In this document: positions 6,977-14,017 of the stretch, piece by piece | Position numbering within the stretch: position 1 is the first letter of the stretch | Layout: every line of letters starts with the position of its first letter | Assembly (NCBI RefSeq): GCF_030150155.1 | Contig: NZ_JASLGR010000016.1 | Coordinates: forward strand, 1 to 64,000 | Length of the DNA stretch: 64,000 nt | Reading direction: 5' to 3' | Source: Nocardioides sp. | GTDB taxonomy: Bacteria; Actinomycetota; Actinomycetes; Propionibacteriales; Nocardioidaceae | Notes under the pieces: generated by a model | Told to the model about the DNA's origin: nothing | The model's database searches: none | Seen by the model: only the letters and a program-made list of their open reading frames with translations | Translations under genes and position numbers: made by a program

Positions 6977-8207
6977 CACCCCCACTGCTCCTGCCTCGGT
7001 CGAGGAGTATCGCGCCAGGATCCTGGAGGACCTGGCGCCGTTGCCCGCCTCCCCGATGCCGCTGCTCGACACCCTCGGCCTGACCGCGGTCGCCGACGTC
7101 ACGGCGCGGGTCTCGCTGCCGGGCTTCGACAACTCCTCGATGGACGGCTACGCGGTGGCCTGGGAGGACGTCCGCGGCGCGGCGCCGCTCTACCCGGTGA
7201 CGCTGCCGGTCGTGGGGGAGAACGCCGCCGGTGCGGCGACCCTGCTCGCGCTCGCCCCGGGGACGGCGGCCAAGATCATGACCGGTGCGCCGCTGCCGAT
7301 CGGCGCCGACACGGTGGTGCCGTACGAGTCCACCGATCGTGGCGTGGCCGCCGTACAGATCCGGCATGCGCCCGACCGGCTCGGGCACTACGTCCGCTCG
7401 CGCGGCGACGACGTCGAGGCCGGGGACCTGGTGCTCCCGGCCGGGACCCGGATCGGGCCGCGCCACCTCGGGCTGCTGGCCGCCACCGGTCACGCCTCGG
7501 TGCTGACCCGGCCACGGCCGCGGGTGGTGGTGCTCTCCACCGGCTCGGAGCTGCGTGACCCCGGTCAGCCGCTGGGCCCGGACTCGATCTACGACGCGAA
7601 CTCGTTCCTGCTCGCCGGGGCCGCCAAGGCCGCCGGTGCGATCGTCTACCGGGTCGGTCTCGTGCCCGACCAGCCCGACGCCTTCCTGGAGGCGCTCGAC
7701 GACCAGCTGGTCCGTGCGGACCTGGTGGTGACCTCGGGCGGTGTCTCGGCCGGGGACTACGACGTGGTGAAGGAGGCCCTGGCCGGCCGCGGCGTCTGGT
7801 TCGGCCCGCTGGCGATGCAGCCCGGCAAGCCGCAGGGCTTCGGGTACGTCGGCCCGGACCGCACCCCGCTGCTCGCGCTGCCCGGCAACCCGGTCTCGGC
7901 GTGGGTCTCCTTCCAGCTGTTCGTCAGGCCGGCGCTGCGGCGTCTGCAGGGGATCTTTCCCGAGGAGCCGACGCTGACCTCGGCCCGGCTGGCCGAGCCG
8001 CTGACCTCCATCCCGGGCAAGCGCCAGTTCCTGCGCGGGATGCTCACCGCCGGTGCCGACGGGGTGCCGACCGCGACCCTGGCCGGAGGCCCCGGCTCGC
8101 ACCTGCTCGGCGACCTGGCCCTGGCGACCTGTCTGATCGTGGTGCCCGAGGAGGTCACCGAGCTCGACGCCGGTGCCGAGGTGGAGGTGCTGGCGTTCGA
8201 TGACTGA
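6969..8207 (+). CDS. moeA: Molybdopterin molybdenumtransferase MoeA
   Basis: A 412-residue enzyme of molybdenum cofactor synthesis. It inserts molybdate into adenylylated molybdopterin. Signatures are LPGFDNSSMDGYAV, IMTGAPLPIGADTVVPYE, VVVLSTGSEL, the MoCF-type VTSGGVSAGDYD and LPGNPVSAWVSFQLFV. The four-domain length is typical. The start is a GTG that overlaps the UGPase stop by 8 bases, indicating translational coupling. It is the first of three consecutive Moco genes. Its stop codon TGA is at the same time the edge of a 22-bp repeat cluster (see 8206-8271). Confidence 0.94.
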   Translation: MPDTPTAPASVEEYRARILEDLAPLPASPMPLLDTLGLTAVADVTARVSLPGFDNSSMDGYAVAWEDVRGAAPLYPVTLPVVGENAAGAATLLALAPGTAAKIMTGAPLPIGADTVVPYESTDRGVAAVQIRHAPDRLGHYVRSRGDDVEAGDLVLPAGTRIGPRHLGLLAATGHASVLTRPRPRVVVLSTGSELRDPGQPLGPDSIYDANSFLLAGAAKAAGAIVYRVGLVPDQPDAFLEALDDQLVRADLVVTSGGVSAGDYDVVKEALAGRGVWFGPLAMQPGKPQGFGYVGPDRTPLLALPGNPVSAWVSFQLFVRPALRRLQGIFPEEPTLTSARLAEPLTSIPGKRQFLRGMLTAGADGVPTATLAGGPGSHLLGDLALATCLIVVPEEVTELDAGAEVEVLAFDD

Positions 8208-8757
8208 CCGACTTCCGGGTTCACCACCGCCGACTTCCGGGTTCACCACCGACGAGATCCGGCTCACCCACATCGACGAGACCGGGGCGGCCCGGATGGT
8301 CGACGTCTCGGCCAAGGACGTCACCGCACGGACCGCCATCGCGACCGGGCGGGTGCTGGTCTCGGCCGAGGTGATCGCGCTGCTGCGCGGCCCCGGCGTG
8401 GCCAAGGGCGACGCGCTCGGCGTCGCCCGGATCGCCGGGATCATGGGTGCCAAGAAGACCCCCGACCTGATCCCGCTGTGCCACCCGCTGGCGATCAGCG
8501 GCGTCACCGTCGACCTCGCCCTGGCCGACGACGCCGTCGAGATCGCCGCCACCGTGCGCACCACCGACCGCACCGGCGTCGAGATGGAGGCGCTGACCGC
8601 CGTCACCGTCGCGGCGCTGACCGTGATCGACATGGTGAAGGCGGTCGACAAGGCCGCTGTGATCACCGACGTCCGGGTCGAGTCCAAGACCGGTGGCCGC
8701 TCGGGTCAGTGGCAGCGCGATGAGATCCACGACCAACCCGAGGGGGACCAGCGGTGA
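8200..8757 (+). CDS. moaC: Cyclic pyranopterin monophosphate synthase MoaC
   Basis: A 185-residue enzyme that converts the MoaA product to cyclic pyranopterin monophosphate, an early step of molybdenum cofactor synthesis. The core starts at LTHIDETGAARMVDVSAKDV and includes DLIPLCHPLAISG (the active-site CHPL), the catalytic region ending TGVEMEALTAV, and VKAVDKAAVI. The first 20 or so residues (MTDRLPGSPPPTSGFTTDEI) are not MoaC sequence. They are encoded by the 22-bp repeats that start at the moeA stop codon. MoaC overlaps moeA by 8 bases, and its own stop overlaps the next start (GTGA). Confidence 0.94.
   Translation: MTDRLPGSPPPTSGFTTDEIRLTHIDETGAARMVDVSAKDVTARTAIATGRVLVSAEVIALLRGPGVAKGDALGVARIAGIMGAKKTPDLIPLCHPLAISGVTVDLALADDAVEIAATVRTTDRTGVEMEALTAVTVAALTVIDMVKAVDKAAVITDVRVESKTGGRSGQWQRDEIHDQPEGDQR
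8206..8271 (+). repeat. 22-bp repeat cluster A (3 units), inside the moaC start
   Basis: Three units of the dispersed 22-bp repeat in forward orientation (20-nt core YCGASWTCCGGGTTCRCCAC). The first begins on the last two bases of the moeA TGA and ends at 8227, the second runs 8228-8249, and the third, more diverged, runs 8250-8271 (GAGATCCGGCTCACCCAC). They are translated as the N-terminal extension of MoaC. See the findings for the whole family. Confidence 0.85.
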
Positions 8758-9236
8758 GCTCGATCAAGGCCGGAGTGGTGGTGGCCTCCAACCGTGCCTC
8801 CGCCGGCGTGTACGCCGACCTGACCGGCCCGATCCTGGTCGAGGCCCTGACCGCACTCGGGTTCAGCGTCCCGGCTCCGGCGGTGGTGCCCGACGGTCAG
8901 CCCGTGGCCCAGGCCATCTCGGCGTACGTCATCGGCGGCGCACGGCTCGTGCTGACCACCGGCGGCACCGGTCTCACCCCGACCGACCAGACCCCCGAGG
9001 TCACCGGGCCGCTGCTGGACCGCGAGGTGCCCGGCATCGCCGAGGCGATCCGCGCGGCCGGTGTCGCCCAGGGCGTCCCGACGGCGATGCTGTCGCGGGG
9101 CCTGGCCGGCACCATCGGCGATGCGCTGGTGATCAACCTGCCCGGCTCGCGCGGTGGGGTCACCGACGCCCTGGCCGTCCTCACGCCGGTGTTGGAGCAC
9201 GCGCTCGCCCAGATCCTGGGGAGTGACCACCGATGA
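8754..9236 (+). CDS. MoaB/Mog-type molybdopterin adenylyltransferase
   Basis: A 160-residue MogA/MoaB-fold protein. The active-site loop is LVLTTGGTGLTPTDQTPEVT. The family glycine-rich end is GTIGDALVINLPGSRGGV. It would adenylate molybdopterin before MoeA inserts molybdenum. It starts with GTG overlapping the moaC stop and in turn overlaps the acetyltransferase start (ATGA), so UGPase-moeA-moaC-moaB and the next gene form one tightly coupled operon. No moaA, moaD or moaE lies in the window, so the pathway is completed elsewhere. Confidence 0.9.
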   Translation: MSSIKAGVVVASNRASAGVYADLTGPILVEALTALGFSVPAPAVVPDGQPVAQAISAYVIGGARLVLTTGGTGLTPTDQTPEVTGPLLDREVPGIAEAIRAAGVAQGVPTAMLSRGLAGTIGDALVINLPGSRGGVTDALAVLTPVLEHALAQILGSDHR

Positions 9237-9835
9237 CGCGTCCGCTCGGTCGGGCACGGCTGTGGCCGGTGGTGCTGGAGAGCCGTGAGGTGCGGGTGCG
9301 CCCGCTGTCGCTGCGCGACGGGCCCGCCTGGTCGCAGGCCCGCCGGCGCAATGCGCACTGGCTGGAGCCCTGGGACGCGACCGTTCCGCCCGGGGGAGAG
9401 GCCCGCCCGGCCAGCTTCGCCGCCCTCGTACGTCGTCAACGCCGGGCCGCACGCCGTGGCCAGGCCCTGCCCTTCGCGATCGAGGTCGACGGTGCCTTCG
9501 CCGGCCAGGTGACGGTCTCGAACATCGTGCACGGCTCGGCGCACTTCGCCTCGATCGGCTACTGGCTCGACGAGCGGTACGCCGGCCGGGGTGTGATGCC
9601 CCGCGCGGTGGCGCTGGTGATCGACCACTGCTTCGAGGCCGGGCTGCACCGGATCGAGGTGTCGATCAGGCCGGAGAACCACAACTCGCTGCGGGTGGTG
9701 GAGAAGCTCGAGATCGGCCAGGTCGGGTACTCGCCGCGGTACCTGCACATCGACGGGGACTGGCGTGATCACATGAACTTCGCGATCACCGCCGAGGAGC
9801 TTCCGCCCGGCGGATTGATCACTCGAGTCCCATAA
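9233..9835 (+). CDS. GNAT N-acetyltransferase, RimJ/RimL type
   Basis: A 200-residue acetyltransferase of the RimJ/RimL group. It has the LRPLSLRDGPAW-like N-terminal strand, the beta-bulge segment FAGQVTVSNIVHGSAHFASIGYWLDE, the acetyl-CoA loop RYAGRGVMPRAVALVIDHCFE, and RIEVSIRPENHNSLRVVEKLE near the C-terminus. RimJ-type enzymes acetylate N-termini of ribosomal proteins, but the substrate cannot be told from sequence. It is linked to moeA as in mycobacteria (Rv0994/Rv0995 rimJ). The ATG overlaps the moaB stop. Confidence 0.88.
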   Translation: MTRPLGRARLWPVVLESREVRVRPLSLRDGPAWSQARRRNAHWLEPWDATVPPGGEARPASFAALVRRQRRAARRGQALPFAIEVDGAFAGQVTVSNIVHGSAHFASIGYWLDERYAGRGVMPRAVALVIDHCFEAGLHRIEVSIRPENHNSLRVVEKLEIGQVGYSPRYLHIDGDWRDHMNFAITAEELPPGGLITRVP

Positions 9836-9907
9836 ACCTCAGGCGCAATTTGCGACACACCAGCCGACCTCCCGGGCGTGTCGCGCGTCCCCTCCTAACC
9901 TCGTTCC

Positions 9908-10855
9908 GTGGACCTCAGCCCGTTGATCTTCGTCGCTATCGCGATCGCGTGGGGCGCCTATCTGATCCCGAAGGCCCTCGAGCATCACGACGCCGGTGCC
10001 CGCACCCGCACGATCTCCACCTTCTCCGAGCGGATGCGGGTCCTGGCCCGCCGTGAGGCGGTGAGTCGTCGACGGTCCACCCTGGTGACGACGAAGGCCG
10101 CCACGGAGGGTGCCGAGACCGAGGCTCCGGCCGCCGAGCGCCCGGTTGCCGAGCGTCAGGCAGCGATGCCGGTCGAGGATCTCCGTCCGGTCGAGGTGAT
10201 CGTCTCCGAGACCCTCAACGAGTCCATCCTGGAGACCACCCAGTCGGGCCGTCTGCACCTGCCCAGCGAGCGCCCCGCGGTGCGCCGCGACACCGGGCCG
10301 CTCTCGGCCGCCGGTGTCGCGGCCCGTCGCCGTCGTCGCGTCCTCGGCGTCCTGGTCTTCCTCTTCGCCGCGACCGCTGCGATCGCCGTCGGCCACGTGA
10401 TCGCCTGGCCGTGGCTGATCCTGCCCACCCTGCTCGTCGCCGGCTGGCTGGTCGCCTGCCGGATGATGGTGACCGGGGAGCGTGCCCGTCGCACCGCCCC
10501 GGTCGTCGTACGCCGTCAGCGCACCGAGTCCACCGCCACCGTGGTCGTCCACGAGGCCGTGACGACGTTCACCGACGACGACACCACCTCGATCCCGGCG
10601 ATCGTGGACGAGGCCGTCGAGGCCCCTGCCGCCGACGCCGCCGGGACCTGGGAGCCGGTGCAGGCCCCGTTGCCGACGTACGTCTCCAAGGACGTCGCGC
10701 CGCGTCGGACCGTCACCATCGACCTCGACTCCACCGGTGTCTGGACCTCGGGTCCGCTCGAGTCGGACTCGGCTATCGCACGCGAGGCGCGCGAGGCCGA
10801 CGCTGCCCGTGCGCAGGCCGAGCAGGCACCGATCAAGCGCGCAAGCGGGGCCTGA
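9908..10855 (+). CDS. sepX: SepX/GlpR-family divisome membrane protein
   Basis: A 315-residue protein. The N-terminal membrane helix is LIFVAIAIAWGAYLIPKALEHHD, followed by a cytoplasmic region with RTRTISTFSERMRVLARR, a second hydrophobic pair near residues 138-180 (RRVLGVLVFLFAATAAIAV and WPWLILPTLLVAGWLVACRM), and an acidic, Ala/Thr-rich tail. This layout and the N-terminal motif match actinobacterial SepX (Streptomyces) / GlpR (Corynebacterium), which works with FtsZ and the septal machinery. It starts with GTG at 9908. It follows the rimJ-type gene as in mycobacteria (Rv0996). Family assignment is by pattern only. Confidence 0.75.
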   Translation: MDLSPLIFVAIAIAWGAYLIPKALEHHDAGARTRTISTFSERMRVLARREAVSRRRSTLVTTKAATEGAETEAPAAERPVAERQAAMPVEDLRPVEVIVSETLNESILETTQSGRLHLPSERPAVRRDTGPLSAAGVAARRRRRVLGVLVFLFAATAAIAVGHVIAWPWLILPTLLVAGWLVACRMMVTGERARRTAPVVVRRQRTESTATVVVHEAVTTFTDDDTTSIPAIVDEAVEAPAADAAGTWEPVQAPLPTYVSKDVAPRRTVTIDLDSTGVWTSGPLESDSAIAREAREADAARAQAEQAPIKRASGA

Positions 10856-10925
10856 TTTCAGGTCGCCGAGCCGCCGGTGCTAGCCTTCACGGGCACTCAC
10901 CGAGACGACTCGGGAAGCGCGGTTC

Positions 10926-10998
10926 GGGGGTATGGCGCAGCTGGTAGCGCGTCTCGTTCGCATCGAGAAGGCCAGGGGTTCGAATCCCCTTACCTCCA
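10926..10998 (+). tRNA. tRNA-Ala (anticodon CGC)
   Basis: A 73-nt cloverleaf. The acceptor GGGGGTA pairs with TACCTCC, the anticodon stem-loop is TCTCG-TTCGCAT-CGAGA with anticodon CGC, and the T arm is AGGGG-TTCGAAT-CCCCT. The discriminator is A and the CCA is not encoded. It reads GCG, a frequent codon here. A strong terminator follows 5 bases later. Confidence 0.95.
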
Positions 10999-11003
10999 CC
11001 GAA

Positions 11004-11035
11004 CAGAAGGGCGGTCCACAGGGACCGCCCTTCTG
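11004..11035 (+). terminator. Terminator after tRNA-Ala
   Basis: A perfect 14-bp stem (CAGAAGGGCGGTCC and complement) with an ACAG loop, 5 bases after the tRNA. It separates the tRNA from the secreted-protein array. Confidence 0.85.
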
Positions 11036-11188
11036 GCATTTCACGCCGGCATTGCACGCCGGCATCTCGCGGCGTCGGTGGTGAATCGCCCATCTGGGGG
11101 AGGGTTGTACCTTCACAGCGGCGAGCCGGTCGCCGAGGATGGTGGGGTCGTCCCCAGCTCGGGTGGACGAGGACATCTGGAGGCTGTG

Positions 11189-11719
11189 ATGAAGGTTCGT
11201 TCTCTCGTAGCGTCGACGGCGGTCGCCGTCGCCGGTCTGACGGTGGTGGCACCCGCGTCCCATGCGGCCGCGCCGCTCGCCCCGAAGGCAGGCGTGGCAG
11301 GGGGCGCGGGGATCGCGACCGGCACGACGGCCACGACCACCGACAAGGTCAAGCCGAAGATCCGGATCAGCGTGCCCCGCAAGCCGTCGAAGGTCAGGTC
11401 GTGGCGCGTCGTGCGCGGTACGGCGTCCGATGCGGGCAGTGGGCTCTCGATGGTCGGCGTCTTCGTGGCGCAGAAGCGCGGCTCGCGCTGGTGGACCTAC
11501 GACTTCGCGACCAAGAAGTGGCTCAAGGGCTACGCCAAGCTCGGCCCGACGGAGAAGAAGTCGAAGGCCAGCCCGGCGTTCGTGCAGGCTCCGCAGGGGA
11601 GGTGGGCCTCGCCCGCGATCAAGGGTCTGCGCCGCGGCTCGACGGTCTTCGAGGCGGCCGCGTTCGACAAGGCCGGCAACATCAAGGCGGTCCGGCTCGG
11701 ACCGCGTCGGCTGCGCTGA
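11189..11719 (+). CDS. Secreted protein, member 1 of a four-paralogue array (C-domain only)
   Basis: A 176-residue exported protein. The Sec signal peptide is MKVRSLVASTAVAVAGLTVV with a likely cleavage after ASHAAA. After a Gly/Ala/Thr linker (about 30-55) it carries only the C-terminal domain shared by all four proteins of the array (about 58-176): VRSWRVVRGTASDAGSGLS, WWTYDFATKKWLKGYAK, SPAIKGLRRGSTVFEAAAFDKAGN. This domain looks like an all-beta immunoglobulin-like module. I know no assigned function. The ATG at 11189 follows GGAGGCTGTG; upstream frame runs through the tRNA. A hairpin follows the gene. Probable surface or extracellular protein. Confidence 0.8.
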   Translation: MKVRSLVASTAVAVAGLTVVAPASHAAAPLAPKAGVAGGAGIATGTTATTTDKVKPKIRISVPRKPSKVRSWRVVRGTASDAGSGLSMVGVFVAQKRGSRWWTYDFATKKWLKGYAKLGPTEKKSKASPAFVQAPQGRWASPAIKGLRRGSTVFEAAAFDKAGNIKAVRLGPRRLR

Positions 11720-11735
11720 GCCCCTCTCATCGTGA

Positions 11736-11776
11736 ACGACCGGGGGTCGGCCCGCACGGGCCGGCCTCCGGGTCGT
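11736..11776 (+). terminator. Hairpin between paralogues 1 and 2
   Basis: An interrupted inverted repeat from ACGACC to GGTCGT around GGCCCGCACGGGCC, 17 bases after the stop codon. It probably ends the first unit of the array. Confidence 0.65.
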
Positions 11777-11786
11777 GAAAGCAAAG

Positions 11787-11836
11787 GAAATTCTCAGATT
11801 CCACCCTCACGGACGCCCGCGATCGACTTGAATTGA
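11787..11836 (+). promoter_or_regulatory. Upstream element shared with paralogue 3
   Basis: GAAATTCTCAGATT followed 31 bases later by GATCGACTTGAATTGA. The same pair, with the same spacing, precedes paralogue 3 (13055-13104), and both genes also share TGATCGAYGGAGG at the ribosome site. The segment is about 100 bases upstream of the start codon and is a likely promoter or operator, or simply preserved by duplication. Confidence 0.4.
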
Positions 11837-11887
11837 GGCTCGGCGTCTCCGAACTGGGGCCGCCGCCATGATCGATGGAGGCAGTTC

Positions 11888-12949
11888 GTGAAGGTTCGTT
11901 CCCTGATGGCAGCCGGCGCCCTGGTGGCGGCCGGTCTCACCCTGACGGCCCCGGTGGGCGCGTACGCCGCCTCCACCGACCCAGTGACCAACGTCCAGGC
12001 GTCGGCGCTGCAGACGCTGGGCACCCCCGGGACCTGGACCGTGACAGCCTCCTGGACCGCCAACCCTGACGCGACCGGCTACACCATCCGGCTCGCAAGC
12101 GAGTCCGGTGAGGAGCTCGGCACGTTCGGGCCGTTCACCACCACCAGCGCCACCTTCACCACCACGAAGCTCGGTGCCAGCGGTCAGTCCTACCGCGTGT
12201 TCGTGTCGACGACGGCCCCGAACGCCGAGGAGAGCGACTTCGCTCCGTTCGACTCGCCGCAGCTCGACACGACCGCCCCGGTGGCGACGTACAAGGTCAA
12301 CCGCTCCAGCGCCGTGCTGGTCCCCGCCGCCGCGTACAGCTCGGTCCGCAGCACCTCGGTCGTCCTGACCCAGGCCAGCGCCGACGACACGATCGCCTCG
12401 CGCCAGATCGTCCCCGGTGACGGCAGTGCCGCTGTCGCGTGGCCGCTGAACAAGCCGACCGCGACGATCCGCTACACCAAGGCCGGCGTCTTCACGCCGA
12501 AGGTCCGGGTCGCCGACATCTACGGCAACGTGGCCGAGATCGCCGCCGGCAAGGTCTCCGTCATCCGTGACACGGTCGCCCCGAAGGTCTCCATCATGAC
12601 GCCTTCGAAGGCCACCAAGCTCGCCTCCTGGAAGGTCGTTCGGGGCACCGCCTCCGACGCCGGCACCGGGGTCCTGGCCGTCGGCGCCTTCGTGATGCAG
12701 AAGCGTGCCGGTGTCTGGTGGGCCTACGACTTCGCCACGAAGAAGTGGCTGAAGGGCTACCGCTCGATCACCACGACCGAGAACCGCACCAAGGCCAACG
12801 CCGCCTTCGTCACCGTGCGTGCCAACGGCACCTGGGTGACCCCGGCGATCAAGGGTCTGAAGAAGGGCTCGACGATCTTCGAGGCCGCCGCCCTCGACCT
12901 CGAGCTCAACCAGGGCTTCGCCCAGGTCGGCCCGCGCACCTTGCGCTGA
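11888..12949 (+). CDS. Secreted protein, member 2 of the four-paralogue array (three domains)
   Basis: A 353-residue exported protein with a Sec signal peptide (cleavage near VGAYAA, residue about 28). Three beta-rich modules follow. A fibronectin-III-like domain (about 30-125) contains TWTVTASWTANPDATGYTI. A middle domain (about 130-230) starts DTTAPVATYKVNRSSAVLV and contains VPGDGSAAVAWPL and TKAGVFTPKVRVADIYGN. The shared C-domain (about 235-353) contains WKVVRGTASDAGTG and WWAYDFATKKWLKGY. It is the closest relative of member 4 in length and order. No catalytic motif is visible; a role in adhesion or matrix is a guess. GTG start with GGAGGCA upstream. Confidence 0.8.
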   Translation: MKVRSLMAAGALVAAGLTLTAPVGAYAASTDPVTNVQASALQTLGTPGTWTVTASWTANPDATGYTIRLASESGEELGTFGPFTTTSATFTTTKLGASGQSYRVFVSTTAPNAEESDFAPFDSPQLDTTAPVATYKVNRSSAVLVPAAAYSSVRSTSVVLTQASADDTIASRQIVPGDGSAAVAWPLNKPTATIRYTKAGVFTPKVRVADIYGNVAEIAAGKVSVIRDTVAPKVSIMTPSKATKLASWKVVRGTASDAGTGVLAVGAFVMQKRAGVWWAYDFATKKWLKGYRSITTTENRTKANAAFVTVRANGTWVTPAIKGLKKGSTIFEAAALDLELNQGFAQVGPRTLR

Positions 12950-12963
12950 CCCCGTTCTGCGCC

Positions 12964-12999
12964 CGAGCCGGTGTCGCCCTCGTGGGCGGCACCGGCTCG
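12964..12999 (+). terminator. Terminator after paralogue 2
   Basis: CGAGCCGGTG-T-CGCCC and the complementary GGGCG-G-CACCGGCTCG form a 15-bp stem with one mismatch and a short TCGT loop, 14 bases after the stop codon. Confidence 0.8.
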
Positions 13000-13054
13000 T
13001 GGTCTTCTCGGGGCCAGACGGCGTCGCGCCCAGGTGCCTGACAGAAACTGACAG

Positions 13055-13104
13055 TGAATTCTCAGAATATGCCTGCGGGGGTCCTCCGGATCCGCTTGAC
13101 TAGA
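13055..13104 (+). promoter_or_regulatory. Upstream element shared with paralogue 2
   Basis: TGAATTCTCAGAATAT followed 31 bases later by GATCCGCTTGACTAGA, about 95 bases upstream of the start codon at 13152. This repeats the arrangement at 11787-11836. The AT-rich block stands out in this GC-rich sequence. Confidence 0.4.
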
Positions 13105-13151
13105 CGAATTGTCGGTTCCGGTCGGAGGCGGCTGTGATCGACGGAGGAACC

Positions 13152-13937
13152 GTGACGTCTCGTTCCCTGGCTGTGCTGTGCTCCCTGGTGGCCGCCAGTC
13201 TGGTGGCGACCCCGCAGGTGCACGCCGACGAGCCGGTCGACACCACCGCGCCGACCGGCAGCTACCGACTCGCCCAGACCACGACGTACCTCGCCTCCTC
13301 GCAGTGGCGGTCGACGACGTTCGAGGCACCGCCGTTGACGGCGACGGTCACCCTCGTCCAGACCGCGTTGGACGACCCCTCCGCCCTGCGCTGGGTCGAC
13401 CTGGGGGACGGCTCCGACGCTGTCGCCTGGCGGGCCGGTACGTCGCTCACGCTGACCTACGATCAGGCGGGGGTCTTCACTCCGTCGGTCTCCCTCAGCG
13501 ACGCCGTCGGCAATGCCTCCACGGTGCGGCTGCCCGCGGTCACGGTGCGGCGGGACACCGTGCGTCCGACCGTGCGGCTCCGGAAGCCGAAGAAGCCGAA
13601 GAAGATCTCGTCGTGGAAGGTGGTGCGCGGCACGGCCTCCGACCGGGAGACCGGCATGGCCTACGTCGACGTCTACCTGATGCAGCGCGACGGCGGCCGC
13701 TGGTGGGGCTATGACTTCCCGCGCCGGCGTTGGTTCAGGATCACCGACCCGGCCGCCGAAGGTCGGAGATTCCACCACACCGTGCGAGCGGCCGAGCTGA
13801 CGGTGCGGGCCGATGGCACCTGGGTGACCCCGCCGATCAAACGGATGAAGAAGTTGCGGCTCCTCGTCGAGTACCACGGACGGGACCGGGCCGGTAACGC
13901 CGCACGCACCTGGTATCCGGAGTACGACGTCCGCTGA
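13152..13937 (+). CDS. Secreted protein, member 3 of the four-paralogue array (two domains)
   Basis: A 261-residue exported protein with a signal peptide (TSRSLAVLCSLVAASLVAT, cleavage near VHADE). It lacks the fibronectin-like domain. It has the middle domain (about 35-140, LGDGSDAVAWRAG and YDQAGVFTPSVSLSDAVGN) and the shared C-domain (about 148-261, SSWKVVRGTASDRETG, WWGYDFPRRRWFR, WVTPPIKRMKKLRLLVEYH). The C-domain is more diverged and the lysine-rich KKWLKGY motif is replaced by RRRWFRI. The GTG at 13152 was chosen because GGAGGAAC lies at the right distance; an earlier GTG at 13134 would break the signal peptide. Confidence 0.78.
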   Translation: MTSRSLAVLCSLVAASLVATPQVHADEPVDTTAPTGSYRLAQTTTYLASSQWRSTTFEAPPLTATVTLVQTALDDPSALRWVDLGDGSDAVAWRAGTSLTLTYDQAGVFTPSVSLSDAVGNASTVRLPAVTVRRDTVRPTVRLRKPKKPKKISSWKVVRGTASDRETGMAYVDVYLMQRDGGRWWGYDFPRRRWFRITDPAAEGRRFHHTVRAAELTVRADGTWVTPPIKRMKKLRLLVEYHGRDRAGNAARTWYPEYDVR

Positions 13938-14017
13938 CCGCTGCGACCACCGGTCGCGACACCCCTCAACCTCGGTCGCCCCATCCTGGGCCGGCCCGCT
14001 TCCCCTGGAGGATTCTC

